Below, piece by piece: positions 1 to 10,255 of a stretch of 64,000 bases of DNA. The position numbers were made by a program, and so were the translations under genes. How positions within the stretch are numbered: position 1 is the stretch's first letter; each line of letters starts with the position of its first letter. Source of the stretch: Tetramitus jugosus (taxonomy: Eukaryota; Heterolobosea; Eutetramitea; Acrasida; Vahlkampfiidae); the NCBI GenBank assembly GCA_937625935.1, contig OW569367.1:1-64000 (forward strand), in the 5' to 3' direction. The notes under the pieces were generated by a model, which saw only the letters and a list, made by a program, of their open reading frames with translations, was not told the origin of the DNA and searched no databases.

Positions 1-864
1 CCAAACCCAAACCCAAACCCAAACCCAAACCCAAACCCAAACCCAAACCCAAACCCAAACCCAAACCCAAACCCAAACCCAAACCCCAAACCCAAACCCA
101 AACCCCAAACCCAAACCCAAACCCAAACCCAAACCCAAACCCAAACCCAACCAACCCAAACCCAAACCCAAACCCAAACCCAAACCCAAACCCAAACCCA
201 AACCCAAACCCAAACCCAAACCCAAACCCAAACCCAAACCCAAACCCAAACCCAAACCCAAACCCAAACCCAAACCCAAACCCAAACCCAAACCCAAACC
301 CAAACCCAAACCCAAACCCAAACCCAAACCCAAACCCAAACCCAAACCCAAACCCAAACCCAAACCCAAACCCAAACCCAAACCCAAACCCAAACCCAAA
401 CCCAAACCCAAACCCAAACCCAAACCCAAACCCAAACCCAAACCCAAACCCAAACCCAAACCCAAACCCAAACCCAAACCCAAACCCAAACCCAAACCCA
501 AACCCAAACCCAAACCCAAACCCAAACCCAAACCCAAACCCAAACCCAAACCCAAACCCAAACCCAAACCCAAACCCAAACCCAAACCCAAACCCAAACC
601 CAAACCCAAACCCAAACCCAAACCCAAACCCAAACCCAAACCCAAACCCAAACCCAAACCCAAACCCAAACCCAAACCCAAACCCAAACCCAAACCCAAA
701 CCCAAACCCAAACCCAAACCCAAACCCAAACCCAAACCCAAACCCAAACCCAAACCCAAACCCAAACCCAAACCCAAACCCAAACCCAAACCCAAACCCA
801 AACCCAAACCCAAACCCAAACCCAAACCCAAACCCAAACCCAAACCCAAACCCAAACCCAAACC
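1..864. repeat. Telomere tract, (CCCAAA)n / (TTTGGG)n
   Basis: About 140 near-perfect copies of a 6-bp unit running from the first base. The C-rich strand is the + strand, as expected for the left end of a chromosome whose G-rich strand (TTTGGG) ends 3' outward. Units with a fourth C occur near 84 and 103 and a shortened stretch (two CCAA units) near 149-156; all variants lie in the outer 160 bp, while the inner 700 bp is uniform. Telomere identity is inferred from the terminal position, strand orientation and purity. Confidence 0.93.
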
Positions 865-888
865 TTTTCTTTTTTTTCTTTTTTTTTT
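865..888 (-). other. A-rich tract joining unique DNA to the telomere
   Basis: On the minus strand this is an almost pure A run broken by single Gs, placed between the recombinase gene's 3' side and the first TTTGGG repeats. It could be the poly(A) end of an inserted element, or just a slippage-prone T/C tract. Confidence 0.5.
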
Positions 889-1068
889 GCTCATCTTGTG
901 CGGTAATGTGGTTGGTGATAAAAAACGTGGTAAGCCCGATTTATTGTCTTAATCATTCATCCTATGTCTCTTGAATTGCCTGTGGAATCGTCGTACTCTC
1001 GGAGATATGTTGTGGTCGATGCTTTGGTATGCTTCTTTTTTATGGTATTTACATTGCGCACATGTAGT

Positions 1069-3189
1069 TCAGATTAACATCGAATTATTCTGTTCGTTCT
1101 CTGGGTCGATGCTGGAATGAACTTGGTTGTCACTACACGTTGTTGACCTTTCTCTCACTGAGATTGGTGAGTATTGTATGATTCCTCTCAATCCGTTGCT
1201 ATTTGTTGTAGTTGGTACGAATGGTTTCAGTGAGTATGTTATTTCATTTGAATGGCCATTTCGTACTTCGTCAAAATCCTCGACGAATCCATCACCCATA
1301 TCACGCTGTTTTCTTTTTCCTCTGAGCTGCCTGTCTGTTGTTGGAATGGGTTGAGAGGACTTGAGCTGAGGGGCATGCGTTGTCAAACTCAATATGACGG
1401 AATGGTCTCCGCTTTCCCATTTATCTATCAAGTATGAGAGGACAAAAGCTCTCTTGATTCCTTGAATACTATTTCTTAACTTATCACGAGCTATAATCGT
1501 TGTTGTTCTCTTAAGTGTAGCGCTCATCTTTTTTAACTCTGGAATATTATCCCATTCACTCTGAAGGGATGGTGCATAGTCGAGTAAGACCTTTTGCCAG
1601 TAACTTGTCCAGTGGTAGTTCTTTCCAGATGTGTCTGTTTCAACATGGTTTTTGAGACGCTCATTGTTGTTCAGAATGAACACTTTCATTTCTCGTGGCA
1701 TTTTTCGCCAACGAACACTGGTTACTGCGTCAAGGATTCGTCTTTTCCCGTGTCTTTTCTTCTTTGGTTGGGTGATTGCACACTCACTAGTGGTCGCGCT
1801 GGTTGACCCTTCCCCAGTTGTTTCGTGGATCAAAGCATTGATGTCTTGAAATGGATTGGAAAACAAGTCTGGATCCAGCAGGGATTGAATGTGTTGATAC
1901 CGCGTTTGAGCAGTACGGATGTAAAATGACATTGACTTGTCATCTCTCCAACCGATGTGCATCTGAATGGCCTTAAAGTCATTTCCATCAATTGTTTTCT
2001 TCCTTTGGATGCTGTTGATTAGAAACTGACACACACAACCGGATCGCAACGATCTTGGAGAGTATCGTTTCGTGAGAAGCAAATGGGCGCTCCTCTTCAT
2101 CGATGTGGCTAGTTCCTTGTTTGCTATGGTTTTTGTGTTATTGCCCAATGCAGCAAACATTGGCCAATCCAAACATTCATCCCTGGGAGAGAGGCTTCCA
2201 TTCTCGATAAACTCAGTGAAGCTAGTTGCTGAATGAAATACACAGCGTTTGGTGTAGAGATACCAGAGTAATGCTAACACAGGACAAGAGGAAAGAGTCC
2301 CTGTTCCGTAGATTGTTTGCTCTCTTGGTTCCGAGAGAAGCACTTTGTCTTTCACAATCTTCATAATACAGGCAAGCTTGGAGTTGACACGGAAAAATTT
2401 CAGATGACGCAAAGTAACTGCAGCATAGGTGTCCACTCTTTGACCGCTGGCACGACCAAACAGCAAAACAGCTATCAATCTGGATTCCGCCTCTGAGTAA
2501 AAGTTCAACTTTGAACACCAAATTCGAAGGTCTTGATTCAGTAGGGGTGCAACCTTCTTTGATTCGTTGCCATATTTACGAAGAATGGCACGCAATATAT
2601 TTTGGATGTCGATGCCGAATTCCTTCTTAGGGTCCCCTCGGTTGGTGTCTCTGAGGTGGTTACTCAAACTGTTCGCAAAGGTATCGCGGACAGTTTTGTA
2701 ACTGTACCTCACCTCAACCCTCATCTTGAACAAGAAAAGCAAGAAGGTTGCTTTCTTGATTGGAAAAGGAACACTCTGGTATTCTTTGAATACAGGATCC
2801 TGATTCATGTCCTCCCAAAACATTAGATAGTTGCGCTCCGCATACTCACGTACCTTGGATGTGTTTGGTGCTAGTCCAAGGGTACTGAGAGCCTGTAGGG
2901 CTTCAAGTTGGTCTTCAAATGTAGTGGAGTTGGAATTCACAATGGTTTCTTGAGCCAAATCTAGCATAGGAACAATCCTGGCTATCCTGTTAACTCGTTT
3001 GTATTGTGGACGCCCATCGATCATGACACAAGCGGCGCCACGTCCTCTTTGGATTCTCGAGGTGATGGTGCTGACGTCTTGAACAAGTGATGAAGCACCA
3101 TCCTCTTCTTCTTCTTGCCATGTTGGATGATCGGCCCTCTGGGTCAACTTGGTGATGAGGTTTGCCACTCTTTCTTCCAAGGGAAGCAT
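1069..3189 (-). CDS. Crypton-like tyrosine recombinase
   Basis: 706 residues from an ATG at 3189. Residues about 115-180 look like the helical core-binding (SAM-like) domain. Residues about 240-430 carry a tyrosine-recombinase catalytic set: Arg251 (GQRVDTYAAVTL), a second Arg at 382 in SPRSLRSGC, His411 and Trp414 in HIGW, and the nucleophile candidate Tyr423 in SFYIR. The usual His before the second Arg is not visible (Pro/Arg there), a deviation. A basic stretch near 475 and a C-terminal domain of about 200 residues follow, as in Crypton proteins, where the C-terminus binds DNA. Cryptons cut and join DNA through a circular intermediate with only this enzyme. It is the first gene in from the telomere and is transcribed toward it. 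No reverse transcriptase lies alongside, which argues against DIRS. The frame is fully open, so it may be active. A domesticated recombinase is the alternative. Confidence 0.72.
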   Translation of the reverse strand: MLPLEERVANLITKLTQRADHPTWQEEEEDGASSLVQDVSTITSRIQRGRGAACVMIDGRPQYKRVNRIARIVPMLDLAQETIVNSNSTTFEDQLEALQALSTLGLAPNTSKVREYAERNYLMFWEDMNQDPVFKEYQSVPFPIKKATFLLFLFKMRVEVRYSYKTVRDTFANSLSNHLRDTNRGDPKKEFGIDIQNILRAILRKYGNESKKVAPLLNQDLRIWCSKLNFYSEAESRLIAVLLFGRASGQRVDTYAAVTLRHLKFFRVNSKLACIMKIVKDKVLLSEPREQTIYGTGTLSSCPVLALLWYLYTKRCVFHSATSFTEFIENGSLSPRDECLDWPMFAALGNNTKTIANKELATSMKRSAHLLLTKRYSPRSLRSGCVCQFLINSIQRKKTIDGNDFKAIQMHIGWRDDKSMSFYIRTAQTRYQHIQSLLDPDLFSNPFQDINALIHETTGEGSTSATTSECAITQPKKKRHGKRRILDAVTSVRWRKMPREMKVFILNNNERLKNHVETDTSGKNYHWTSYWQKVLLDYAPSLQSEWDNIPELKKMSATLKRTTTIIARDKLRNSIQGIKRAFVLSYLIDKWESGDHSVILSLTTHAPQLKSSQPIPTTDRQLRGKRKQRDMGDGFVEDFDEVRNGHSNEITYSLKPFVPTTTNSNGLRGIIQYSPISVRERSTTCSDNQVHSSIDPENEQNNSMLI

Positions 3190-5450
3190 GTTATGGAATG
3201 TGATTGGGTGCTGAGCGTTGAATGTGTCAATCAGGTCTAGTGTGGCACTTGGCTACACACACAAGCTTGTTGCTGCGTTGCTAGTGACGAGTAGTTCTTC
3301 TTTACGTTGCTGTGCAGTCGATAGAGCGTGGTGCATACAATCACGATGAGGAGTACTAGGTTATGTTGCTGATGTCAGTGATGTTGTTGTGCTCTCAGTT
3401 GGTTGTGGCGATATGCTTCACGGTGGTGCAGTCAATGAAGGTGACACTCAGTCGGTGTGATTTGTTGTTGTAGTTTTTGTCTCAGTTGTGGTGGTTAGAT
3501 TGACGCTGATGCTCATCACAATAAAAAACCCTACTTACTTGTACTTGATGGCTTTTTTTTGGTGGGAGTCTTGTCTTGGTGCGTGAAAAAAAAAGCGGTT
3601 GGAAATCAATCGGAGTTATAGAAAAAGTTCCAAAAAAGTTCCAACAACGTTCAGAAGGTTGCTGCTGGGTCAATGATATAAGGGTGTTGCTCACTGCTGA
3701 AATCAACCTAAGAAACAGTGCAAAAATTGGGCATGGCTTCTTCTTGTAGAAGTCCTGATTTTTGCCCTCACTTGTTGCTTTTTTTTGAGTGTGTTTTTTT
3801 TGGTGCGTTGTCCATTTTTTTTTTCGTTGATGAGTCTCCACAAGAGCTTAACGATGAAATGGAGCAATGAATAGCAACACAAACATCACCATGTTGTTGC
3901 CAGTCTATTGAGACACTGACAAAGTGCTATTGGGGATCGACTTTCGGCGGGAAACAAGTTTTGATGTTGGAGAAATTTCATCCCTGATACAGTCAGAAAT
4001 AAGAATAAGTTCTAAGGAACAATGCAACTTACCAGAAGCTTCTCAGTACTGTCATAAAGATGGTACAATACTGTTATCATTCTTTATTTTATTTTTTGCT
4101 TGCCTAGGGACCTCCTACTCCATAAAAACATTTTTACGACTTAACTGTGAGCAAACTATGCATAGAATAGATTTCAAATTCGCGTCAATAGATTTATCAT
4201 ATCTTTTTACCTATATAATGTCGTTATCATTCATGTTCGAACGTTATTGGAACAATTTTTTGCCGTTGTATTCATAATAGTCCGATGGTCAGAGTATCCA
4301 AAAGGATATTGTTTTATCGGACCATAACGTAGCAGGCACAATTTATATGTACTTTATTGTGAGATATGCTCGAAACACTTGAGTTTGAATCTTTTCTATG
4401 TGTCTAAGATTATACTGATTGTTGGTCCAATTTTTGTGAGTAAAGTACACAGTTGGATGCGTTTTTTACGCAATAATGTCAACATTTATCAGCACAAGCC
4501 ACATAAGTACAGTGTTTTTTCAGTAATTGGGCAATTTTAATCATGTAACACTAAGTAAGCACTGCCCCGGCGGGAAAACAAACGACTCTGGAAGTCTGCC
4601 GCACTGTCCCAACAAAAGAACCCAATTCTGCGACAAGAGAGTGCGTCTGGCGAGAAAGAACGGATAGAATGACGTTAAATTGTATGGTCAGTTAGCACCA
4701 AGATAAGGATTGAGGATTGAGTCCTGAAATTTTTGTGTAAAAAAAAAAAAAAAAACTCACACAGTGAGACAAAATCTGTTTGTTGCGAGTTTGTAACAAA
4801 AGAGGATGTTGCACTGAGCTCAAAGTTGCTGTAGTTGACCCATTTTTTGTACTCTTTCCATACACACACGTTTCACTGCGTGAAACGAGCTGGAAGTCTC
4901 GTTTGGGTCGGAGTATAATTACCACCCAAACCCAAACCCAAACCCAAACCCAAACCCAAACCCAAACCCAAACCCAAACCCAAACCCAAACCCAAACCCA
5001 AACCCAAACCCAAGTCAACTTCAAATTTCTTTTTCTACCTAAAAACTCAAAAAGTTTACCAACACATTTCTCTCTCCATTTTTCACCCAGTTTTCAAAAA
5101 TTCACTTTCTTTATCTATGTTTAATGAGTATGTTGGTTTATTTCGATCACTGCATCATAGACTCAGCGTTATGATCATTTGTCTATCAACATATTTTCGA
5201 GACTTGCACCCTCCGTAGTTTTTTATTGTACTTTGTTTTTTTACAATAGAGTAAGTCGATTATATGTTGTTCTATTGTGTTACACATCCTGATACTTCTT
5301 AAATATCGTTGCCCGCATTGAATTTCTTCTTCCGGGAATTGGCGGGTAATCAAGACTTTTGTGCTGACTACGTAATGTCTTTATTCAACTATTGAGTCAT
5401 TTACGTAGTAGTTTGAAGTTTACATATCATTATTCATGTTAATATCTGGT
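3190..5450. other. Subtelomeric gene-free stretch
   Basis: No convincing gene. The first 300 bp upstream of the recombinase is G/T-skewed on the + strand with many GTTG runs and may be its promoter and leader. The rest is AT-rich with homopolymers (a 17-A run near 4740) and an interstitial telomere array, annotated separately. The short open frames here have no recognisable composition or motifs. Confidence 0.6.
4924..5014. repeat. Interstitial telomeric repeat array
   Basis: About 15 perfect CCCAAA units in the same orientation as the terminal telomere, 4 kb inside the chromosome and with sharp edges. The open frames across it translate only as alternating VW or QT and are not genes. Confidence 0.92.
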
Positions 5451-5457
5451 TGATTAT

Positions 5458-6170
5458 TAGTGTTTTTGGTTCAAAGCTGCAGGAGAATGAAACTCTACCA
5501 AGCACAGATTTTATCTTGTAAAGCATAACAGGAGGTTTAATAAAACTCTCTGCATCGGAGAAGCAATGTTAACTCTTGCATCAATCAATACATAAAGTGA
5601 GGTTGTTTTTGGTTTAAAAGATGATTGGATACAGATTGAACCTCTGACAGGCATTCTCAATGTAAACAACTTCAGAATCAATAGATTACGAACAGATATG
5701 ATCATTAGGACGCAGAAATGCTCTGAGAGTCCTGGACAGTCAAAAAGAAAAAAGGTTGGGTAAGGGTTTATACACTGGTTGGAGGACAAGTCAACCCTAA
5801 ATGTGCTTTTGATATAAATAATTTGTGATTCAACAGAGATGCAATGGAAGGTACATTGAATGGTGACAGAGCTCCTAATCACTTATTCTACCAGATAAAA
5901 TCAAAAAGAAAAAAGGGTGGGGTTTGGGTTTATATGCTGGGTGGAGGAAAATTGAACCTAAATCTTTTGTTCAACAGAACTCACTTGTTCTCCAATACAA
6001 TTACTATTGAAGGTAAGTTGATTGCCCATAATGCTATCTCATGTTCAACAAAAAATTTGGAGGCCAAAGGTTGGGTTCGGGTTTGTATGCTGGTGGAGGA
6101 GATATCACTCTAAAGCGCAGTCCTCAAGACAGCACAAGCTCAAAGGATGCCTACCCTGTATCTTCTAAAG
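5458..6170 (+). pseudogene. Decayed gene for a GG-x-Y repeat surface protein
   Basis: Degenerate direct repeats of about 150 bp start near 5458, 5600, 5751, 5911 and 6065. Each opens with a G/T-rich core (for example GGGTTTATATGCTGG) followed by GGAGGA and a conserved CAACAGA-like stretch. Translated in shifting frames the units give GGVWVYMLGGGKLNLN, then FNRTHLFSNT, and in the next unit GSGLYAGGGDITLK. That resembles the GGxxY/FxxN repeats of beta-helix polymorphic surface proteins. Stops and frameshifts break every unit and no complete frame survives. I infer a dead, repeat-rich surface-protein gene; the family assignment is tentative, the repeat itself is plain in the DNA. Confidence 0.5.
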
Positions 6171-7972
6171 TAGGCAATTTGTGTGTAGCAGACCCGAGCT
6201 AACAATGAATCAATCAGAAACAATTTCGCTGTTTCAGTTCGTGATAAAGAATGTTCTGGTCAGCTAAATCTGATTGAAAAACGGAGGTGTGTATAGCATA
6301 GAGTGTGCTAGGCAAAGGGTTCGTAAGATCACAGAAATCTTCGTTAGTCAGTAGTGATTTGACGCGCTTTCTTGCTCTCATCCGTACAAAACTACAAGTA
6401 TAGAAAAGAGTATAGAGTCCTTTTGAAAGTGTCTTGCGATCATTCCAACAAGAATATGATCAACTCCATTGTGAGGAAAATCTAGAATTGATCAAAAAAA
6501 TAGTGAGATTTGTGTTTGGAGCGAGCAGAGGCAGAAAAATCAAGAAGTCATGCATTGTTCGCTTGAAGCTCACAAAGCAAAGAAATCTATCCTGTTATGC
6601 ATTGCTCGCTGATGCTCGCAAAGCATCCGCTTTTTTTCTATAACGCCTGCGTCTAACGCCGCAGGCAAATTCCTTAGGGTTGGGGTTTGCCAAAAAAAAT
6701 TTCATAAGCCCAAACTCAACCCTTACCACAAAAAAAAACACCAAAATGCTCCTTTCAAGGAGCTCTTTACAATAGAAGGAGTTGTAAGTGGGATGGGAAC
6801 AGGTTTACGAAAACCCCAAACCCAAACCCAACCCTCCTCCTTGAACGCATTCGACGTTTAAACATCGTCCCAAGTCCCTCCCGTGTCTCAAACAGAATAG
6901 CACGGGCACAACTCTTCAATATTGAATCCTAGTAGGAGAATTAATGTAACGTTCGAATTTACAGGAAAGAGTTTTATTCAAATTTATTCAAAACAGGTGA
7001 ATATAATAACTGGACGCTCCCAATAAGGTTGTGTTAAGCCTTCAATTGGGTTCAAGTAATCCAAGGTTATCAGTTCGGGGAATGTACCGTTGCATAGGGA
7101 TCATCGGTTGATGTATCTCTGGTTCGGCGTTATTTAATTGAATTGGCTGTGAGTCAAAACTTCATTGCTCCATATTTTCGTCGTCATCAAGAAGTTCTTC
7201 AGACATAGGGTTGGGATCAAGAGACCTATGAATAAATATATGAATAAATTTCTCAGACCCCTCCCTAGGGGGCCGTAAGAAATAATATCTGGACGCTCCC
7301 ATTCTCTATTTGTCTCTACTGAGATAAATGGAGCTTCGATCGCCAAATCAACAACAATAACAATTTTTATAGGGGCATGGTCACAAATATGGGATAACAA
7401 CAACTCAATATGATTATAGCTGATCTATCATTGATATATGAATCATCAATTCTCACTTCTTCATTTACCCTTTTGATATCAGGTGGAAATAACAGTTAAA
7501 CAACCTATCTGAGAGTTTATTGGACAAGATTTGGTCGTATTAATTCTTAGTAGAGTTTTTCTGATCAAATTAACTTCTATACACCCACCATTTCGATTAG
7601 AAACCGAAGAACTGTGTTTCTTGTGTCCAAGAGCAGTATACTCGATAGTCTATAGTATTGATGATGAACGAAACTCTCGTGTAGAACACTCTAAAGCATT
7701 GTGCCTCTTTGGAATTGGAGATTTTCAAATATGTAATGATCAAATCGAACTTTCTGTTTTTCACCGTTACATGTCCCACGCGGTATGTACTTCTCGTTTT
7801 ATGTTCCCCTTGCATCTTAACCCAAAGGTTGAGAACATGATGAGGACAAGAACCTATGACAAGATTTCGACCATTCGCGACAGTGGATTTTTTTGTATTC
7901 AGCTGCAGCGGGAAAAAAGAATCTTTATCAGATCTGCTGTTGTCGTGAAGACGCAATCAAAAAAAGAAAAGA
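6171..7972. other. Gene-free stretch with telomere-like fragments
   Basis: No supported gene. Contents: two diverged direct copies of about 49 bp near 6548 and 6597 (GCATTG-TCGCT-GCTC-CAAAGCA); a hairpin at 6645-6666 (GCCTGCG/CGCAGGC); an imperfect inverted repeat of telomere-like sequence at about 6673-6726; a short CCCAAA array at 6811-6834; and a motif TCTGGACGCTCCCA-like that appears near 7010 and 7290. Confidence 0.5.
6811..6834. repeat. Short degenerate interstitial telomere repeat
   Basis: Three to four units of the CCCAAA type including one with CCCC, same orientation as the chromosome end, flanked by unique sequence. Confidence 0.7.
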
Positions 7973-8536
7973 ATGGACAAAGATTCACAGATAGAGGAGT
8001 TTGCTCGACTGCGTCAATCAATTCTCGACACACAACAACAGATCGTGCCAATGATGAGCACCCTGCGCGCCAAATTGGAAAAGGAGGAGCAACGAGCCAA
8101 AATACGATCTGGTGTCTCCATGTTGGGTATTCCAGCCATTGTCGTCCCACTCATCTGGATCTCCCACCAGAAGGTTCTAATTCGTGCATCTGGCAGAATG
8201 GGTTCTTTGTCTGGAGTAGTGGTTGGATTGATTTATAGTTGTGGAGTGGGATTCATTGCGAGTCAAGCCACATACCCTTGGTTTCGACAGGCTGAGAAAA
8301 ACCGCATTCGCGCTGGCAGCCACCTTCAAGATCTCGAAGGCTACCAAAAAAACTGGGATGCTGCCCTCAGTCAGTGCCAGACTATGTTCGGGGATGATTG
8401 GATGGACACTGGTAAGATTCCTGGCGATCGCATCAATCACGACAATATTCACAATCTGTACCGCAACGTACTCAGCGCCATCATTGCCAACGACCGAGTC
8501 AATGGACTTTTTGAATATGATGAAGAGACAGTCTAG
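7973..8536 (+). CDS. Small membrane protein of unknown function
   Basis: 187 residues from an ATG at 7973. I do not recognise the family. Residues 1-45 are charged and helical (Glu/Gln/Arg-rich, probably coiled coil). Two hydrophobic segments follow, at about 47-65 (MLGIPAIVVPLIWIS) and 76-100 (GSLSGVVVGLIYSCGVGFIA), separated by a short basic loop, making a helical hairpin. The last 80 residues are polar, rich in Asn and Asp, and helical. Average composition and a clean stop support a real gene, in contrast to the decayed frames on both sides. It may be an organelle or endomembrane protein anchored by the hairpin; that is only inference from topology. Confidence 0.65.
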   Translation: MDKDSQIEEFARLRQSILDTQQQIVPMMSTLRAKLEKEEQRAKIRSGVSMLGIPAIVVPLIWISHQKVLIRASGRMGSLSGVVVGLIYSCGVGFIASQATYPWFRQAEKNRIRAGSHLQDLEGYQKNWDAALSQCQTMFGDDWMDTGKIPGDRINHDNIHNLYRNVLSAIIANDRVNGLFEYDEETV

Positions 8537-8709
8537 CAGAGAAATAAATGGTTTCATGTGGCCAACTTGGTTGATTAGCATATGATTGATATGACTATGC
8601 GAAGCGAATAAGATCCAAGATCTTCATCACTGTCAGATAGGTTTGGGAAGAGATCATGTTTGTCTGATTCGTTCATTGCAATTTTCCCTTCTCTGCCTTT
8701 GTGGATGGT

Positions 8710-9221
8710 TCATGAGGGGTACAATAACACAATCGGGTGGATGTTGAAGAAGGAATGATTGGGCACCTTTGTTGAAAGAGTGGAGAGGACAACCAATGGC
8801 TTAACTACTTTCTTTTTGAGCGAGATCACATAAACTGGTTGGATAGGGTCTTTCAAACTGCACTCATAGTAAGGAATGTCGTGTTTTGCACAAAACTCCA
8901 GAGCAGTGTAGCTCAACCTATTATCTCTCTTCTGGTCCTTACCTGTTGCTATAACAATCTCGAACGCAGAAGTATCACAAAAATTAGAATTCGAATGAAT
9001 TCGAATCAACCACACTCTCTTTCTTATCAAGGCGGATCATAAAAACAACCATGTTCGTCGCCTCTAATATACAATGGCAATAAAGATAGATATCTTTCAT
9101 GACCTACAGTATCCCAAAGCTCTAGCTTATAATCCTCAGTCTCAAAAAACCATTGGCTTGAAAGGAATGCACTGGACCAGAAGCCCTTGATAAGTCCAAG
9201 ATAGCTACTGCCATTGTTCAC
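8710..9221 (-). pseudogene. Broken Rab-family small GTPase
   Basis: Reading the minus strand in changing frames gives recognisable Rab pieces in the right order. From about 9150: KLELWDTVGHERYLSLLPLY, the WDTxGxER switch II region. Then VVFMIRLDKKESVVDSNSF, matching the VVYDITxxxSF strand-helix. Then IVIATGKDQKRDNRLSY, a degraded NKxD guanine-binding motif, and EFCAKHDIPYYECSLKD, matching the region ending in the SAK motif. The P-loop half is absent, at least two frameshifts are needed, and NKxD has become GKDQ. A 5'-truncated dead copy of a Rab gene, abutting another gene fragment. Confidence 0.68.
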
Positions 9222-9222
9222 A

Positions 9223-9690
9223 TCAATGTTTACAATGAGGCCCCAATGGCCTATGATGACACAGAAACTGTTGTTAAGAAGAATTAATGTATCGAATAAT
9301 GATATCGAGCCAAATAGTGATCCAGACAGCGGTTACTCTGTAAGTTCCATCAGTTCGGAAAAGAAAACAGTTCAATTCAAGGCTGACACTGTTGGTCAAA
9401 TTCATTTCACTTACGTTGTCTCAGATGCTCTCGGTATGATTGATACTGCTACTGTGACTGTTACTATTACGAACACTCCTCCTGGCATTTCTACATTCTG
9501 GAATAGATCTGTATCGCTTTCTCCACTGAATAATGATTATGATCCTGATTATGATACTATCCAAATTTCAACCTTCAAGTGAACTTTGAATTTGTTCGGA
9601 AACAAGTTCCTTTATGTTCCAACCATTGCTTTGTGTATCATCTAGCCCTGCTTATACAGGTACTGTTGTGATTCAATACAATAAGTAAAG
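9223..9690 (+). pseudogene. Fragment of a cadherin/VCBS-like repeat protein
   Basis: The open frame ending at 9582 contains VGQIHFTYVVSDALGMIDT followed by ATVTVTITNTPPG. This is the signature end of a bacterial-type cadherin/VCBS or immunoglobulin-like beta domain, followed by the start of the next repeat with DYDPDYDTIQIS. A frameshifted continuation to about 9690 reads VPTIAL...SPAYTGTVVIQYNK, again the end of such a domain. There is no start, signal peptide or full domain, so I call a broken remnant of a large surface or secreted protein. Its 5' end meets the Rab remnant at about 9222. Confidence 0.55.
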
Positions 9691-9760
9691 CGTTACATAC
9701 ACACCTGTAGCAAAAACTATCACCCTTTGTTTATTTACATTTATATTGTTGTTGGTCTAT

Positions 9761-10255
9761 TTACTCAGTGATTCCAATGTTTCTGATTCTTGGCTTCACT
9801 TCTTGTTCCTTGGTAGGGACCTTTGGGATATCAACGCTCAACAATCCATTGTTCATTGAAGCCTTGATATCTTCCAAGTGAACATCAGATGGTAGTTTGA
9901 ATGTTCTCTCGAATCTACCATAGCTCATCTCTCTATAGTGATACTTGGTCTCTTTGTTCTCCTCTTCTTTCTCCATCTTCTTCTCTCCACTGAGCTTCAA
10001 GGTGTGATTGTCTTCATCCAAATCAATCTTAATATCATCCTTGTTGGTTCCGGGGAGCTCAGCCACCAATGTGTACTTGTTACCATTGTCTTTGAAGTCG
10101 ACCTTTGGAGCTCTAAATACGTCTGGAGTCATAGGTGATGACTCTCTAGGCATCAACGATCTCTCTAGATTGCGAATTCTTCTGTTCATTCCAACGAAAT
10201 CATCAGAGAAGAAGTCATCAAAGAAGGAATCTCTACGAAATCTCAATAGGCTCAT
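9761..10255 (-). CDS. Small heat-shock protein, Hsp20/alpha-crystallin family
   Basis: 164 residues from the ATG at 10255. The N-terminal arm (MSLLRFRRDSFFDDFF) is Phe/Arg-rich like those that control sHSP oligomers. The alpha-crystallin domain spans about residues 48-150, from FRAPKVDFKDNGNKYTLVAE through the LPGTNKDDI loop to GRFERTFKLPSDV and the A-x-x-x-N-G-L-L-S-V-D-I-P strand that defines class I-type members. A C-terminal tail with IRNIGI resembles the IxI/V anchor. It acts as an ATP-independent holdase, forming oligomers that bind unfolding proteins. The frame is open upstream to 10378, but that leader (Asn/Gln-rich) looks like 5' UTR; a TATA-like TTTATAA lies about 100 bp upstream. 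I found no perfect heat-shock element. Confidence 0.93.
   Translation of the reverse strand: MSLLRFRRDSFFDDFFSDDFVGMNRRIRNLERSLMPRESSPMTPDVFRAPKVDFKDNGNKYTLVAELPGTNKDDIKIDLDEDNHTLKLSGEKKMEKEEENKETKYHYREMSYGRFERTFKLPSDVHLEDIKASMNNGLLSVDIPKVPTKEQEVKPRIRNIGITE

Noticed and set aside
1-864. CRISPR-like regular repeat
   Set aside because: Units are contiguous with no spacers and the position and sequence are those of a telomere.
3482-3841. 119-codon minus-strand frame
   Set aside because: Lys/Gln low-complexity start, no motif, and AT-rich subtelomeric context with no coding character.
4692-5124. Open frames on both strands across the interstitial telomere array
   Set aside because: They translate as VW or QT alternation; the hexamer repeat simply has no stops in these frames.
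3940-5350. GGCGGGAAA-type motifs near 3947, 4567 and 5341
   Set aside because: They resemble E2F sites, but the stretch has no genes to regulate and three loose matches in 1.4 kb are weak.
7531-8238. 235-codon plus-strand frame overlapping the 7973-8536 gene
   Set aside because: It has no domain signal and its second half is an out-of-frame shadow of the real membrane-protein gene.
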